This document shows, in pieces, positions 1-9,059 of a stretch of DNA of 64,000 nucleotides (the first letter of the stretch is position 1; every line of letters starts with the position of its first letter). Where the stretch lies: the NCBI RefSeq assembly GCF_013372205.1, contig NZ_CP053831.1:992001-1056000 (forward strand), written 5' to 3'. A model generated the notes under the pieces. It searched no databases. It had not been told where the DNA came from and saw only the letters and a program-made list of their open reading frames with translations. The translations under genes and the position numbers were made by a program. This stretch comes from Campylobacter mucosalis (lineage in GTDB: Bacteria; Campylobacterota; Campylobacteria; Campylobacterales; Campylobacteraceae).

Positions 1-93
1 TCCTATCATATTTCCGCCGCCACCGCCGACACCAATAACCTTTATCTTAGTGCCATAGGAGCTACGACCCTCTTCTATCTTAAAATTTCCCAT
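1..93 (-). CDS. ftsZ: cell division protein FtsZ, N-terminal fragment
   Basis: Only the first 31 codons lie in the window; the gene continues past its left edge. FtsZ is the tubulin-like GTPase that forms the division ring. The fragment begins MGNFKIEEG and reaches KVIGVGGGGGNMIG, the start of the first nucleotide-binding strand and loop of FtsZ. An AAGGAG ribosome site lies just upstream of the ATG. ftsA is directly upstream on the same strand, the usual ftsA-ftsZ pair. The call is firm despite the short piece because sequence and context agree. Confidence 0.93.
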   Translation of the reverse strand, partial: MGNFKIEEGRSSYGTKIKVIGVGGGGGNMIG

Positions 94-102
94 ACCTTCT
101 CC

Positions 103-1491
103 TTAAAACAAATGTGTTAGCCAGTTCCAAAATCTTACTAGAAAATTTGGAGTCTTCTCTTTTCTAATGTTTATATCAGATAACTCACTCTTAATCTCTT
201 GCTCTGAGTAAGCAGTCTGACCCTGCCCTATATCTTCTCTTAAATTATTTACAGAACTAATGCTTTCAATATTTTCATCAAATACATTTTTAAATTCTAC
301 CTTTGGTTTGCTTATAGCCTCGCCACGATACCTCATACGCTTTTCTGAGTCTATCTCATAAGGCGTAAATTCTCCCGCACCATACATACAAAGACCAATC
401 GCGCAAGAATTTGAAGGATCTCTCATAATCTCAAAAAGCCCGTCAGTCTCTTTTGGCTTAGCTATTCTAACTTGCATATTGCTAAATATGGCCGACGCAG
501 CCTCTCTTATATCCTCAAGCTTTGTCATACCGCCAGTTAAAACCACACCAGCGCCGATTAGATCCTTTTTAGACGATATCATCTCGTGTAAAAACATCAA
601 GGTTTCTTCAACCCTAGAGTATATTACATTAGATATTATATCAAGGGACACGCCGTTGCTTTTGCTCTCATCTCCAAGTACAGGTAGCTCTATAAGATCT
701 GTTGGCTTTTTAAGTAGTGAGCCGTAATTTACCTTTATCTCCTCAGCTTTTGCAACAGGAGTGTGCAAAACTATCGATAAATCACTCGTTATATGCGATG
801 AGCCAACTGGTAAAAAGTCATTGTATTTTATAGAATTTCCAGAGTGTATCACAACATTACAAGTAGAACCGCCCATATCTATAAGAGCAACACCTAAATC
901 TTTTTCATCTTGATTTAGTGTAGCTATCGCGGACGCATAACCAGAAAGAACGATGTTGTCAATCTTTATACCAGCCATATTTACGGCTTTTCTTAGGTTG
1001 CTAAGGTATGATTTTTGAACGATTATGATATGCGTTTGAACTTCCAGTCTATTGGCATTCATACCAAGAGGGTCTTCAACGTGCTCTTGCTCATCTACCT
1101 TAAAACTATAAGGCAATACGTGCAGTCTCTCATAGTCAGCTGGTATATTTGCATTATGATCTGCCATCTGCATAACGCGGTCTATCTCTTTTATGCCTAT
1201 CTCGTGACCTGGAACATTTACCACGCCAGTGCTATCCACACTCTTTGTGTAAGCTCCGGATATTGACACTATGGCTTTTTCATAATGTGTTCCGGCCACT
1301 CTTTGGGCATTTGCCAAAGCGTTTTTTATGGATTTAGACGCTTGTTCTATGTTGCTTATCGTGCCTTTTTTAATGCCTTGTGCTTTTTCGGTGCCTATGC
1401 CTATAATTTTTAAATTCTCTTCTGTCTGCTCGGCTATTATGGCACGTACTTGAAACGAACCTATATCTATACCTAAAATTTTTGTTCCCAA
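103..1491 (-). CDS. ftsA: cell division protein FtsA
   Basis: FtsA is the actin-like ATPase that tethers FtsZ to the inner membrane. The 462-residue product opens with GIDIGSFQVRAII (phosphate 1 loop of the actin/Hsp70 fold) and has a second phosphate-binding stretch ALIDMGGSTCNVVI near residue 205. It ends in NFLVRFWNWLTHLF, an aromatic amphipathic helix of the type FtsA uses to bind membrane. The start is TTG, six bases after the upstream gene's stop and without a clear ribosome site, so translation is probably coupled. ftsZ follows after nine bases. Confidence 0.95.
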   Translation of the reverse strand: MGTKILGIDIGSFQVRAIIAEQTEENLKIIGIGTEKAQGIKKGTISNIEQASKSIKNALANAQRVAGTHYEKAIVSISGAYTKSVDSTGVVNVPGHEIGIKEIDRVMQMADHNANIPADYERLHVLPYSFKVDEQEHVEDPLGMNANRLEVQTHIIIVQKSYLSNLRKAVNMAGIKIDNIVLSGYASAIATLNQDEKDLGVALIDMGGSTCNVVIHSGNSIKYNDFLPVGSSHITSDLSIVLHTPVAKAEEIKVNYGSLLKKPTDLIELPVLGDESKSNGVSLDIISNVIYSRVEETLMFLHEMISSKKDLIGAGVVLTGGMTKLEDIREAASAIFSNMQVRIAKPKETDGLFEIMRDPSNSCAIGLCMYGAGEFTPYEIDSEKRMRYRGEAISKPKVEFKNVFDENIESISSVNNLREDIGQGQTAYSEQEIKSELSDINIRKEKTPNFLVRFWNWLTHLF

Positions 1492-1497
1492 GATATG

Positions 1498-2955
1498 CTA
1501 CCTTTTTATATATTCTTCTACTTTATATCGCTTTTGCAACTCTTTTGTTAGATCTTGCATTAGCTCGTTATTCTTTAACATAGCCATATTTTCAAAAACT
1601 AACGCATTGCTAATATCTTTGTTAGTAAGCAATTTCTGTTCCAAAATCTCGTATATAACAGCTTTTTCGCCTAACACAATATAACCTTTTTTGTTAGGAG
1701 AGTTAAAGACCTGTGCTATGAAGTTACTAACTTCAAAATCTGTTAGTCCGTCTATTTTAGCTATTTTATCTCTACTGATAGTGGCTTTGGTTGCGTTTTT
1801 AACATCAAAATTCTTAAGAGTATCTTTTGACTTTTCATCTAAAATTTTCTTTGATTTTTCAGCTATATAAGCGACCTTAACATACTCTCTTGCCTTTTCA
1901 AAACCCATAGGGGTTGGAGCTACAATATCTTTAATTCTTGCTATCATATAGCCATCTTTATAGATTATAGGTTTTAAAACATCCGCCACTTTTGCGTCTT
2001 TAAACTCATCAATAGGCAAGGTCGCGTTATCCTCATCAAAGCTCATAAAACCATCAGTTTTTATCTCGCCCTTTTTTACGCCCACGTATTTTTCAAGTGC
2101 CAAGCTCTTTGTCTGCTCAAGCATAAGATCTTTAGCGACCATATCTTTTGCACTCTCAAAAGGCAAAATTTTATCTTCATTATCTCTATAATTTGACTTG
2201 TTTTCGTTGTAGTATTCACTAAGAGCCGTTTCATTTGCGTCTAAATTTTTACTAGGCACAAAAAGCGTTTCAAGATTATATATCGTCTTTGTCATATAGT
2301 TGTTTTTACTCTTTTCCCAAAGCTCTTTTAGTTCAGCTTCATCTACTTTTATATCGTTTGGATTCACAGACAATATACTTAAACCAACGACATCTTGCAT
2401 AGAAAAACTAGCGTTTAAAAGATCGATATCATCTTTTGTCACGTCAAGTTTAAGTGCAGTTCTTAGCTTATCTATCAAAATCACACGTCTTAGGCTTTGC
2501 TCATAATCTTTTGGATTTATCCTTGAGCGTCTTAGCGTGTCATAGTATAAATTTTTATCAAATTTGCCATCTTTGTGGAAATTTTCATCACTGGCTATGT
2601 ATCTTATAATGTCATCATCACTAACACTAAGTCCAATATCATCAGCAAAATTTAGTAATAAACTCTCTTGTATGCTAGATTTAAGAGCTAAATTTTCAAG
2701 CCCTAGTTCAGCTGCTTTTTCTTGAGTAAGTTTGCCTTCAAAAATATTATTATAGTAACTATAAAGTTGTGAATATTTATCGTTTAAATCTTGAACGCTG
2801 ACATTTCTATGCCCTACTTTTGCTACTGATGTTGCACGATTTGAGTTCATATCATAAGCACCCCAGCCAACAAAACCAGCTCCCACAAAAGCGATAGTGC
2901 TTATCCAAATAGTTACAACTAAATATTTTTTGTGTCTTTGCATCCAAGTTATCAT
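1498..2955 (-). CDS. PpiD/SurA-type periplasmic folding chaperone, inner-membrane anchored
   Basis: The 485-residue protein has a short cytoplasmic N-terminus, one membrane helix at about residues 12-31, then a long periplasmic part. The early part resembles the SurA N-terminal chaperone domain seen in PpiD, with helices around RRSRINPKDYEQSLRR. A parvulin-like segment around residues 250-370 is weak, so prolyl isomerase activity is not assured. The likely role is to help exported and outer membrane proteins fold. The ATG follows AAGGAAA. It sits directly upstream of ftsA, the order found in Campylobacter genomes (ppiD-like, ftsA, ftsZ). Confidence 0.85.
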   Translation of the reverse strand: MITWMQRHKKYLVVTIWISTIAFVGAGFVGWGAYDMNSNRATSVAKVGHRNVSVQDLNDKYSQLYSYYNNIFEGKLTQEKAAELGLENLALKSSIQESLLLNFADDIGLSVSDDDIIRYIASDENFHKDGKFDKNLYYDTLRRSRINPKDYEQSLRRVILIDKLRTALKLDVTKDDIDLLNASFSMQDVVGLSILSVNPNDIKVDEAELKELWEKSKNNYMTKTIYNLETLFVPSKNLDANETALSEYYNENKSNYRDNEDKILPFESAKDMVAKDLMLEQTKSLALEKYVGVKKGEIKTDGFMSFDEDNATLPIDEFKDAKVADVLKPIIYKDGYMIARIKDIVAPTPMGFEKAREYVKVAYIAEKSKKILDEKSKDTLKNFDVKNATKATISRDKIAKIDGLTDFEVSNFIAQVFNSPNKKGYIVLGEKAVIYEILEQKLLTNKDISNALVFENMAMLKNNELMQDLTKELQKRYKVEEYIKR

Positions 2956-3068
2956 AAAATTTCCTTATAAGTTACTAACAAGTGTCGTATTTTACAAATT
3001 TTACGCTTAATTATCGTTAAAATAGGCAACTAACACAAATTTTACTAACACTTTTTGTTAGCTATTTT

Positions 3069-3647
3069 TTAATCACAATCACTACTTGATAGCTTTAAGA
3101 GTTTAACGCTATTTTCAAGTATTGCAATCTCTTTTGCCAGTTGATATGGAGTGCGGTTGTGGATATAAACGCCATAGCCTTTAATAACCATTATGTTAGT
3201 GCGTTTTTCTATCATATATCTGTAAATTTCAGTATCGGCACGCTCATACCAGTCCTCAAACTGCTTTGGATCATAGACATCTATCTGACCAAAATATGTA
3301 TATCCAAAATAGTCTTGCGGTATGATTTTATCGTGCTTTAGACTATATGCAGTCGTATAATGTGGCATAGCATAGCAGACAAATTTTGCCTCATTAATAT
3401 TTTTATAAATATTTAGGTGAATATCAGCATCTATACTAGCCTCATTCCAGCGATAGTCCTTTTTTGATGAAAGAAGTGTCAAATCATCATCCCTTAAGTC
3501 GTCAAATATGGCGTCTTGCTTGTTGATTAAAAATTGATTTCCCTCTACCCTAGATGATATTGAGCCATGAAAAACACCTAGAAAATTCTTTCTAAACATA
3601 GAGAGTGAAACTTTTTTTAGCTGTGCGATTGAACTTTTTAAATCCAT
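3069..3647 (-). CDS. class II aldolase/adducin-domain protein
   Basis: The product (about 192 residues from the preferred start) resembles class II aldolase/adducin-fold proteins, which are zinc-dependent aldolases or epimerases. Visible features are FRKNFLGVFHGSISSRV near the N-terminus, a central AMPHYTTAYSL, and GYGVYIHNRTPYQLAKEI near the C-terminus, matching the family's conserved glycine/histidine blocks. The substrate cannot be told. I chose the ATG at 3647 rather than an in-frame ATG 14 codons upstream because AAGG precedes it at good spacing and the upstream residues do not look like the family. It is divergent from rsmH. Confidence 0.75.
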   Translation of the reverse strand: MDLKSSIAQLKKVSLSMFRKNFLGVFHGSISSRVEGNQFLINKQDAIFDDLRDDDLTLLSSKKDYRWNEASIDADIHLNIYKNINEAKFVCYAMPHYTTAYSLKHDKIIPQDYFGYTYFGQIDVYDPKQFEDWYERADTEIYRYMIEKRTNIMVIKGYGVYIHNRTPYQLAKEIAILENSVKLLKLSSSDCD

Positions 3648-3749
3648 TTTTAAAAACCTTTTTAAAATTTTATGTAAAATTATACACAAATTTAACTTTT
3701 TAAGTAAATTTTTGATACATTATTACAAATTTTATTTTAAGGCAAAGAC

Positions 3750-4682
3750 ATACAAACTCTAATCTCTCCACACAAAAGCGTGTTGCTAAATGAAGTTAGC
3801 GAACTATTTTCTGGCATAAATGGCACGTTTTTAGACTGCACATTGGGCTACGGCGGTCACAGCTACGAAATTCTAAAAACAAACAAAAATGTAAATTTAA
3901 TAGCCTGTGACAGAGACGATGAGGCAATAAAATTTTCAGAAAAAAAGCTAGAAGAGTTTAAAGATAGAGTTAAAATTTACAAATCAAATTTCTCAAATTT
4001 AATTAAAATTTTAAATACGCAAGAGATAAAAAATATAAGAGGCATACTAGCCGACATAGGCGTGAGCTCACTTCAGCTTGATAAGGACGACAGGGGTTTT
4101 AGTATAAACTCTAAGAGTCTTGATATGCGTATGGACAAGAGTTCTAATCTTAGTGCTTATGATGTTGTAAATACATACTCCAAAGATGATTTGGCTAAAA
4201 TTTTCTTTGAATACGCAGAGTTAAAAAACGCTAAATTCCTAGCAGAAAAAATAGTAAATGAAAGGAAAAATGCTCCGATAACGACAGCTAAGCAACTAAG
4301 CAACCTAATAGGCTCAAAAAAGTTTGGCACTAGAGCCATAAACCCAGCAATACTCGCCTTTCAAGCGATACGAATAGAGGTAAATAACGAGCTTGGCGAG
4401 TTAAAAGAGCTGCTAAACAGCATAAAAACAGCAAATTTAAACGACTGCTTAGTCTGTATAATCAGCTTTCACTCGCTTGAGGATAGAATAGTAAAAAACA
4501 CGTTTAAAGAGTGGGCGACAAGTTGCATTTGTCCTCCAAATGCGTTGCGTTGTGAGTGTGGGGACAATCACGCCTTGGGCGAAATAGTAACCAAAAAAGC
4601 TATAACTCCAAGTAAAGCTGAAATTTTAGAAAACTCGCGAAGTAGTTGTGCAAAATTAAGGGCATTTAGGATAAAACAATGA
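3750..4682 (+). CDS. rsmH: 16S rRNA (cytosine-1402-N4) methyltransferase RsmH (MraW)
   Basis: RsmH methylates C1402 in the 16S rRNA decoding centre using SAM. The SAM-binding block FLDCTLGYGGHSYEIL, the later ADIGVSSLQLD and SFHSLEDRIVKN are diagnostic. The start is unusual. The family opens near residue 3 with a PHxPVLLxEV block; here it reads SPHKSVLLNEV, and the first ordinary start codon in frame is GTG at 3780, inside that block and without a ribosome site. An ATA at 3750 sits seven bases after AAGG and would give a complete N-terminus, so I place the start there tentatively. The in-frame stop at 3738-3740 limits anything further upstream. The next gene overlaps by four bases. Confidence 0.9.
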   Translation: MQTLISPHKSVLLNEVSELFSGINGTFLDCTLGYGGHSYEILKTNKNVNLIACDRDDEAIKFSEKKLEEFKDRVKIYKSNFSNLIKILNTQEIKNIRGILADIGVSSLQLDKDDRGFSINSKSLDMRMDKSSNLSAYDVVNTYSKDDLAKIFFEYAELKNAKFLAEKIVNERKNAPITTAKQLSNLIGSKKFGTRAINPAILAFQAIRIEVNNELGELKELLNSIKTANLNDCLVCIISFHSLEDRIVKNTFKEWATSCICPPNALRCECGDNHALGEIVTKKAITPSKAEILENSRSSCAKLRAFRIKQ

Positions 4683-4972
4683 GCGAAAAGCAAGATCTAC
4701 TAGAGCTTCACGACAAAGAGCAAGAGCGTGAAGAAAATTTAAGCATAAAAAGCCTATTTATCGCTCTTTTGGCACTTTGCATAGGACTTTGCGTATTTTT
4801 GCCAAAAATATACATAGCAAACCAAATTTACTACATTAGTCGCGAAATTACCGAGATTAGCAACCAAAGAGATGTTTTACTTGAAGAAAATCGAGCACTA
4901 AAAACTAAGCTAGAAAATTTAAAATACAAAATCAACATCCTAAATCCGCTTCAAGATGAACAATGGAAATAA
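4679..4972 (+). CDS. FtsL-like small division membrane protein
   Basis: This 97-residue bitopic protein has a charged cytoplasmic N-terminus, one membrane helix at about residues 24-46, and a periplasmic coiled coil rich in Glu/Leu (EITEISNQRDVLLEENRALK). That architecture and its place directly after rsmH match FtsL, which joins FtsB/FtsQ in the divisome. Sequence conservation in FtsL is poor, so the assignment rests on topology and position. Its ATG overlaps the rsmH stop and its end overlaps the next start, so all three are probably co-translated. Confidence 0.65.
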   Translation: MSEKQDLLELHDKEQEREENLSIKSLFIALLALCIGLCVFLPKIYIANQIYYISREITEISNQRDVLLEENRALKTKLENLKYKINILNPLQDEQWK

Positions 4973-6891
4973 CATCGTCTATAAAGAGATTTTTTCTCTC
5001 TTACGATCCTGCAAATTTTTACCTTATTTACTCGCTAAAAGCCACGTTTGCATTTTCTTTAAACTGTATACTAGGATACTATTTTTTTGGTTTTAATGGT
5101 GCTATTTTTGCCATAAATGCGACAACGGGTATATTTTTTCTATCAAATTTAGAGGCAAATGAGCGTAAAAAGATAGAATTTATAATACTTTACATCATCC
5201 TATCGATACTCTTTATCCCATTTGTCAAACCACTCGTATCGCTTGGCAAATGGCTTGCGTTAGTGACGTTTTTTTGGATATTTTTAGTTGGAGTAAGCTC
5301 ACTATACAGCGAGAATTTAAACAAAATTTTACTTATCGTAAATGGCACTGGACTTGCTGGGCTAATTATGCAAAATAGCTCTAATCTAGATGGCTTTGCA
5401 GCGATGTATGGGATACTTCTTGGCGGGACTACATCGATTTTAATCAAATTTGGCACATTCTCAAAATACGGCTCTTTTACCATAAAAAGTATGAGAGTCA
5501 TCATAAATGAGCTTTTAAATTTAACAAACGCCTTAGATAGCGAAAATTTCGAAGAGATTAGCACCAAAAGCACATCAAGAATTAGAGAGCTAAAGGGATT
5601 TTTTAATAGCGATAGCATAAATTTAAAAGACGAAAGGCTCATAAAAAACGACTCAAGGGCTATATTTTATCTATACAAATTAGAAGAAATCGCCTTTTTG
5701 CTCAGCTCTTTTCATACATTTTTTACAAGAATAGATGACAAAGAGCTTTTAAATGCCGTAAAATCCGAAATACAACATAATATAACAGAGCTTCTTAATC
5801 TCTTTAAGGGCAAAGAAGCCATTTTTAAAACATCTGTTTTAACAAGCTTACAACATAGCGAACACAACGTATTTGCAAGTTCTATAAGTATGCTTTATGA
5901 CAGGCTAAATATCATAAAAGATAGCAACGACGATAAGGTTGAGCTTAAAAAACCAAAACAGACAAGCCTTAAAGAGGCTATTAAAAATATAAATTTCAAA
6001 GACAATACTACGCTAAATTCGCTAAGGCTTGGGGTTTGTGTGGCTATTGCGATTTATATCACTCAAGCCTCACAAATAAACCACGGAATTTGGATAGCCA
6101 TCGCCATAATGAGTCTAAGCAGAAACAACAGATATATGCTAAAAACAGCTGGAGAACAAAACATCATCGGGGGTATCATAGGATTTTTGCTTGGACTTGG
6201 CGTTGTGATACTTTTTGGCAATATTCAGACGATATTTATATGTGCTGTCGTTGGCATTTTCTTGGTTTATTATCTTAAAAATTACAGCCTACTTGTCTAT
6301 TCTGCTATGCTAATGTGTCAGCTAACAATTATGTTTTACATCATCAAAAACGACTTTTTAGAGCTTATGCTTTATAGAATTTTTGACATTATGTTTGGAT
6401 TTGCGTTGGTGTTTGCAATCTATATGTTAACACTACCAAATAATACAGATGAGTTAGAAAATAGGATAAAAAACATACTTAACAAACTAGCAAATTTTAT
6501 AAAAAATGACGAACAAAATCTAAATTTCGCAATAAATCAAGATGAAATTTTAAGCGATTTAAAAGAATACAAAGAGATAATCAAGCAAGAAAAAAATCAA
6601 AAATGGCACGAGTGCTATAAAATTTTAACCCAAATCAATCTAGATCTCATAAACCTTTGTACTTACATAAATCACTCTAGTAAAGATAGTTGCGACATAG
6701 CACTAAAAACAGATATCGGGCTTATAGGTTCAAGATTTGAGATGATAGGCAAAAAACTAGCACACTTGCCATATTATTTTATAAATTCCTTTGAAGATAA
6801 AATAAGCTCAAAAGACGATCAAAAGCTAAACTATATGCTAAACATTATAGCAAAAAAGCAAAATGAACTTTATTCATTGCTTTCATTTTGA
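4963..6891 (+). CDS. FUSC-family integral membrane protein (YccS/AaeB-like)
   Basis: This 642-residue protein has two blocks of membrane helices, about residues 20-165 and 350-490, each followed by a long soluble region. That is the duplicated layout of FUSC/aromatic acid exporter proteins. The second block contains NHGIWIAIAIMSLSRNNRYMLKT, close to the conserved entry of the FUSC domain. Members are proposed to export aromatic acids or other small molecules; the substrate here is unknown. Its start overlaps the FtsL-like gene by ten bases, and its end overlaps the convergent gene after it. Confidence 0.75.
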   Translation: MEITSSIKRFFLSYDPANFYLIYSLKATFAFSLNCILGYYFFGFNGAIFAINATTGIFFLSNLEANERKKIEFIILYIILSILFIPFVKPLVSLGKWLALVTFFWIFLVGVSSLYSENLNKILLIVNGTGLAGLIMQNSSNLDGFAAMYGILLGGTTSILIKFGTFSKYGSFTIKSMRVIINELLNLTNALDSENFEEISTKSTSRIRELKGFFNSDSINLKDERLIKNDSRAIFYLYKLEEIAFLLSSFHTFFTRIDDKELLNAVKSEIQHNITELLNLFKGKEAIFKTSVLTSLQHSEHNVFASSISMLYDRLNIIKDSNDDKVELKKPKQTSLKEAIKNINFKDNTTLNSLRLGVCVAIAIYITQASQINHGIWIAIAIMSLSRNNRYMLKTAGEQNIIGGIIGFLLGLGVVILFGNIQTIFICAVVGIFLVYYLKNYSLLVYSAMLMCQLTIMFYIIKNDFLELMLYRIFDIMFGFALVFAIYMLTLPNNTDELENRIKNILNKLANFIKNDEQNLNFAINQDEILSDLKEYKEIIKQEKNQKWHECYKILTQINLDLINLCTYINHSSKDSCDIALKTDIGLIGSRFEMIGKKLAHLPYYFINSFEDKISSKDDQKLNYMLNIIAKKQNELYSLLSF

Positions 6892-7376
6892 GATATTAGT
6901 TTTTCTAACACAAACTGCTCTAAATCCTTTTTAGAAACATCGTCTTTTACGGCTTGTGTATAGATGGCGTCTACTTTTTTTGAGTATTTTTCATAAGAAA
7001 AATATGGAAAATGCATAGCCCAAGCACATTTGATAAGCTCAAGACTAATCTCTTTTCTAGCCCAAATTTTAAACATATCAAAACCCAAAAAGATAAAAGA
7101 GGTCACTATCATCGTAGCTATTATAGAAATGTGAGGATCTATTTTTGATAAAAAATGGTGCGTAAAAATAAGAACAGGTATCAAAAATATGATACAAATA
7201 ATCGTATAAATTTTATATGTTCTAATATAATCAAACCTAAAATTTAGCTTTGAGCCATCTATAAGCATACCCTCATTAAACAAACTATTTGCCTCAAGCA
7301 GATCCCTAAACAACACAGGTTGCTTTGAAACAACAAATATGCGATCTAAAATATACCTTTTTAATTTATCCATCAT
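6870..7376 (-). CDS. membrane protein of unknown function
   Basis: I do not recognise this 168-residue protein. Two adjacent hydrophobic segments (about residues 57-78 and 83-105) predict a membrane hairpin, with a charged N-terminal part (LKRYILDRIFVVSKQPVLFRD) and a soluble, lysine-rich C-terminus. There is no signal peptide. The start could be either of two adjacent ATG codons. It converges with the FUSC gene and overlaps it by 22 bases, and it diverges from the aminotransferase gene, so it looks like a single-gene unit. Confidence 0.6.
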   Translation of the reverse strand: MMDKLKRYILDRIFVVSKQPVLFRDLLEANSLFNEGMLIDGSKLNFRFDYIRTYKIYTIICIIFLIPVLIFTHHFLSKIDPHISIIATMIVTSFIFLGFDMFKIWARKEISLELIKCAWAMHFPYFSYEKYSKKVDAIYTQAVKDDVSKKDLEQFVLEKLISQNESNE

Positions 7377-7417
7377 ATCTCCGGCTTTATATTTTTTGGC
7401 AAATTATATCAAATTTT

Positions 7418-7426
7418 TGATACAAT
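7418..7426 (+). promoter_or_regulatory. extended -10 promoter for the aminotransferase gene
   Basis: TGA-TACAAT (TGn plus -10 hexamer) lies 18 bases before the ATG at 7445, preceded by a T-rich stretch. This is the usual Campylobacter sigma-70 pattern with a weak or absent -35. Confidence 0.6.
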
Positions 7427-7444
7427 TTCCTAAAGGAGTAAAAA

Positions 7445-8302
7445 ATGAACAACATAGTGTTTCTAAACGGCGACTTTTTGGATGTTTCTGAAGCAAAGAT
7501 TAGCGTTCTTGATAGAGGGTTTATATTTGGCGACGGGATATATGAGGTTGTGCCAGTAATTAACTCAAAACTTGTTGATAGGCAGGATTTTTGGCAGAGA
7601 TTTAAACGAAGCCTAGCCGAGATAGAACTTGAACTACCATACACTCAAGATGATTTTGAGAAAATTTTATACAAACTTATTGATAAAAATGAGCTTAGTG
7701 AAGGTGGAGTTTATATGCAAGTAACGCGTGGTGTGGCACCAAGGGAATTTAAATTTCTAAAGGGGCTTGAGCCAACCATTTTTACGTTTTCTTACAAAAC
7801 AAACATAATAAACAACCCTTTAGCCACAAGCGGTATTGAAGTTATAAGTACGCCTGACATTCGCTGGAAACGCCGTGATATAAAATCCATTTCACTACTT
7901 GCGCAATGCAAGGCAAAAAATGAAGCCGCCAAAAATGACGCCTACGAAGCCATAATGGTAGAAGACGGCTTTGTCACAGAGGGTTCAAGCTCAAGCGTAT
8001 TGTTTATAAAAGATAACACTCTTGTAACAAAGCCACTATCTAGCGAGATTTTGCCGGGCATAAGAAGAGAAACGATCATCAAACTAGCCAAACAAATAGG
8101 ACTAAAAGTAGAGCTTAGAAATTTCACAATGGATGAAATTTACAACTCAGACGAGGCGTTTATATCAGCAGCCACTCTAATTTTACTACCAATTATAAAG
8201 GCAGACAGACGCTTGATAAATGGTGGTAAGATCGGCAAATACTCAGTACAACTAAGAGAGCTATACGCACAAAAACTAATAGATGAGTCAAAAAATGGCT
8301 AA
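7445..8302 (+). CDS. PLP-dependent class IV aminotransferase (D-amino-acid transaminase type)
   Basis: The 285-residue protein belongs to fold-type IV aminotransferases. It starts NNIVFLNGDFLDVSEAKISVLDRGFIFGDGIYE, very like D-alanine transaminase, and has the lysine region SLLAQCKAKNEAAK and the late EGSSSSVLFI block that binds the cofactor phosphate. Such enzymes interconvert D-alanine and D-glutamate with their 2-oxo acids, supplying peptidoglycan precursors. A branched-chain aminotransferase or aminodeoxychorismate lyase role cannot be excluded from sequence alone. A strong AAAGGAG lies before the ATG. The DUF523 gene overlaps its end. Confidence 0.85.
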   Translation: MNNIVFLNGDFLDVSEAKISVLDRGFIFGDGIYEVVPVINSKLVDRQDFWQRFKRSLAEIELELPYTQDDFEKILYKLIDKNELSEGGVYMQVTRGVAPREFKFLKGLEPTIFTFSYKTNIINNPLATSGIEVISTPDIRWKRRDIKSISLLAQCKAKNEAAKNDAYEAIMVEDGFVTEGSSSSVLFIKDNTLVTKPLSSEILPGIRRETIIKLAKQIGLKVELRNFTMDEIYNSDEAFISAATLILLPIIKADRRLINGGKIGKYSVQLRELYAQKLIDESKNG

Positions 8303-8759
8303 AGATAAAATTTTAATAAGCGCCTGTTTGCTTGGCAAAAACTGCAAATATAACGGCTTAAATAACCAAACAGATGAAGTCGCAAAGGAGTGTGAAATTT
8401 TATCTAACACATTTGAACTTATAGCAGTTTGTCCTGAGGAACTTGGAGGACTTGATACACCAAGAGAACCTGCTGAAATTTTAGGTGAAAAAGTTATAAC
8501 AGAATTTAGCAAACTAGACGTAACAAAAGAGTTTTTAAAAGGTGCAAAAGAGTGTGTAAATATAGCAAAACAAAACTCCGTAAACATAGCCGTACTAAAG
8601 GCAAAAAGTCCTAGCTGTGGCAGTGACTACATATATGACGGAAGCTTTAGTAAAACGCTAATTAAAAAAGATGGTCTTACAGCCAGAGCATTAAAAGAAA
8701 ACGGAGTAAAAATATATACCGAAAATGAAATTTGCAAGATAAACAAAGGGGAATTCTAA
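8295..8759 (+). CDS. DUF523 family protein
   Basis: This roughly 154-residue cysteine-containing protein matches the DUF523 family: SACLLGKNCKYNG at the N-terminus, a middle VCPEELGGLDTPREPAE, and AKSPSCGSDYIYDG. The conserved cysteines suggest a metal or iron-sulfur site, but the family has no established function. An ATG four codons earlier (8283) is also possible; both overlap the end of the aminotransferase gene, indicating co-translation. Confidence 0.8.
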   Translation: MAKDKILISACLLGKNCKYNGLNNQTDEVAKECEILSNTFELIAVCPEELGGLDTPREPAEILGEKVITEFSKLDVTKEFLKGAKECVNIAKQNSVNIAVLKAKSPSCGSDYIYDGSFSKTLIKKDGLTARALKENGVKIYTENEICKINKGEF

Positions 8760-8778
8760 AGCCAAAAAGGCTTTAGAA
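8754..8778. terminator. bidirectional hairpin terminator
   Basis: A perfect ten-base stem (8754-8763 with 8769-8778) around an A5 loop lies between the convergent DUF523 gene and rpsR, overlapping the DUF523 stop. It is nearly symmetrical and can serve both directions. Confidence 0.7.
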
Positions 8779-8785
8779 ATTTGTA

Positions 8786-9046
8786 TTATAGACCCTCAAA
8801 AGGGTTTGTAACTACATTATCACGATCTACTATGTAAGGTATGATCGCTGCGTGACGAGCACGTTTGATAGCCTTTTCAACCATCTCTTGATATTTTTTT
8901 GATGTACCAGTTAAACGTCTTGGCATTATTTTAAATCTCTCAGACAAGCAATACTTTAAAAGTGAAGTATCCTTATAGTCTATAAAATCAATCTTAGCCT
9001 CTGTGTATTTGCAATATTTGCGTGAATATTTTCTTTTTTCTGCCAT
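8786..9046 (-). CDS. rpsR: 30S ribosomal protein S18
   Basis: The 86-residue basic protein carries the S18 signature [27 protein letters not shown]18 pairs with S6 in the platform of the small subunit. It is the last gene of the rpsF-ssb-rpsR unit, an order conserved across bacteria. Confidence 0.97.
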   Translation of the reverse strand: MAEKRKYSRKYCKYTEAKIDFIDYKDTSLLKYCLSERFKIMPRRLTGTSKKYQEMVEKAIKRARHAAIIPYIVDRDNVVTNPFEGL

Positions 9047-9059
9047 CTTTTATCCTTTT

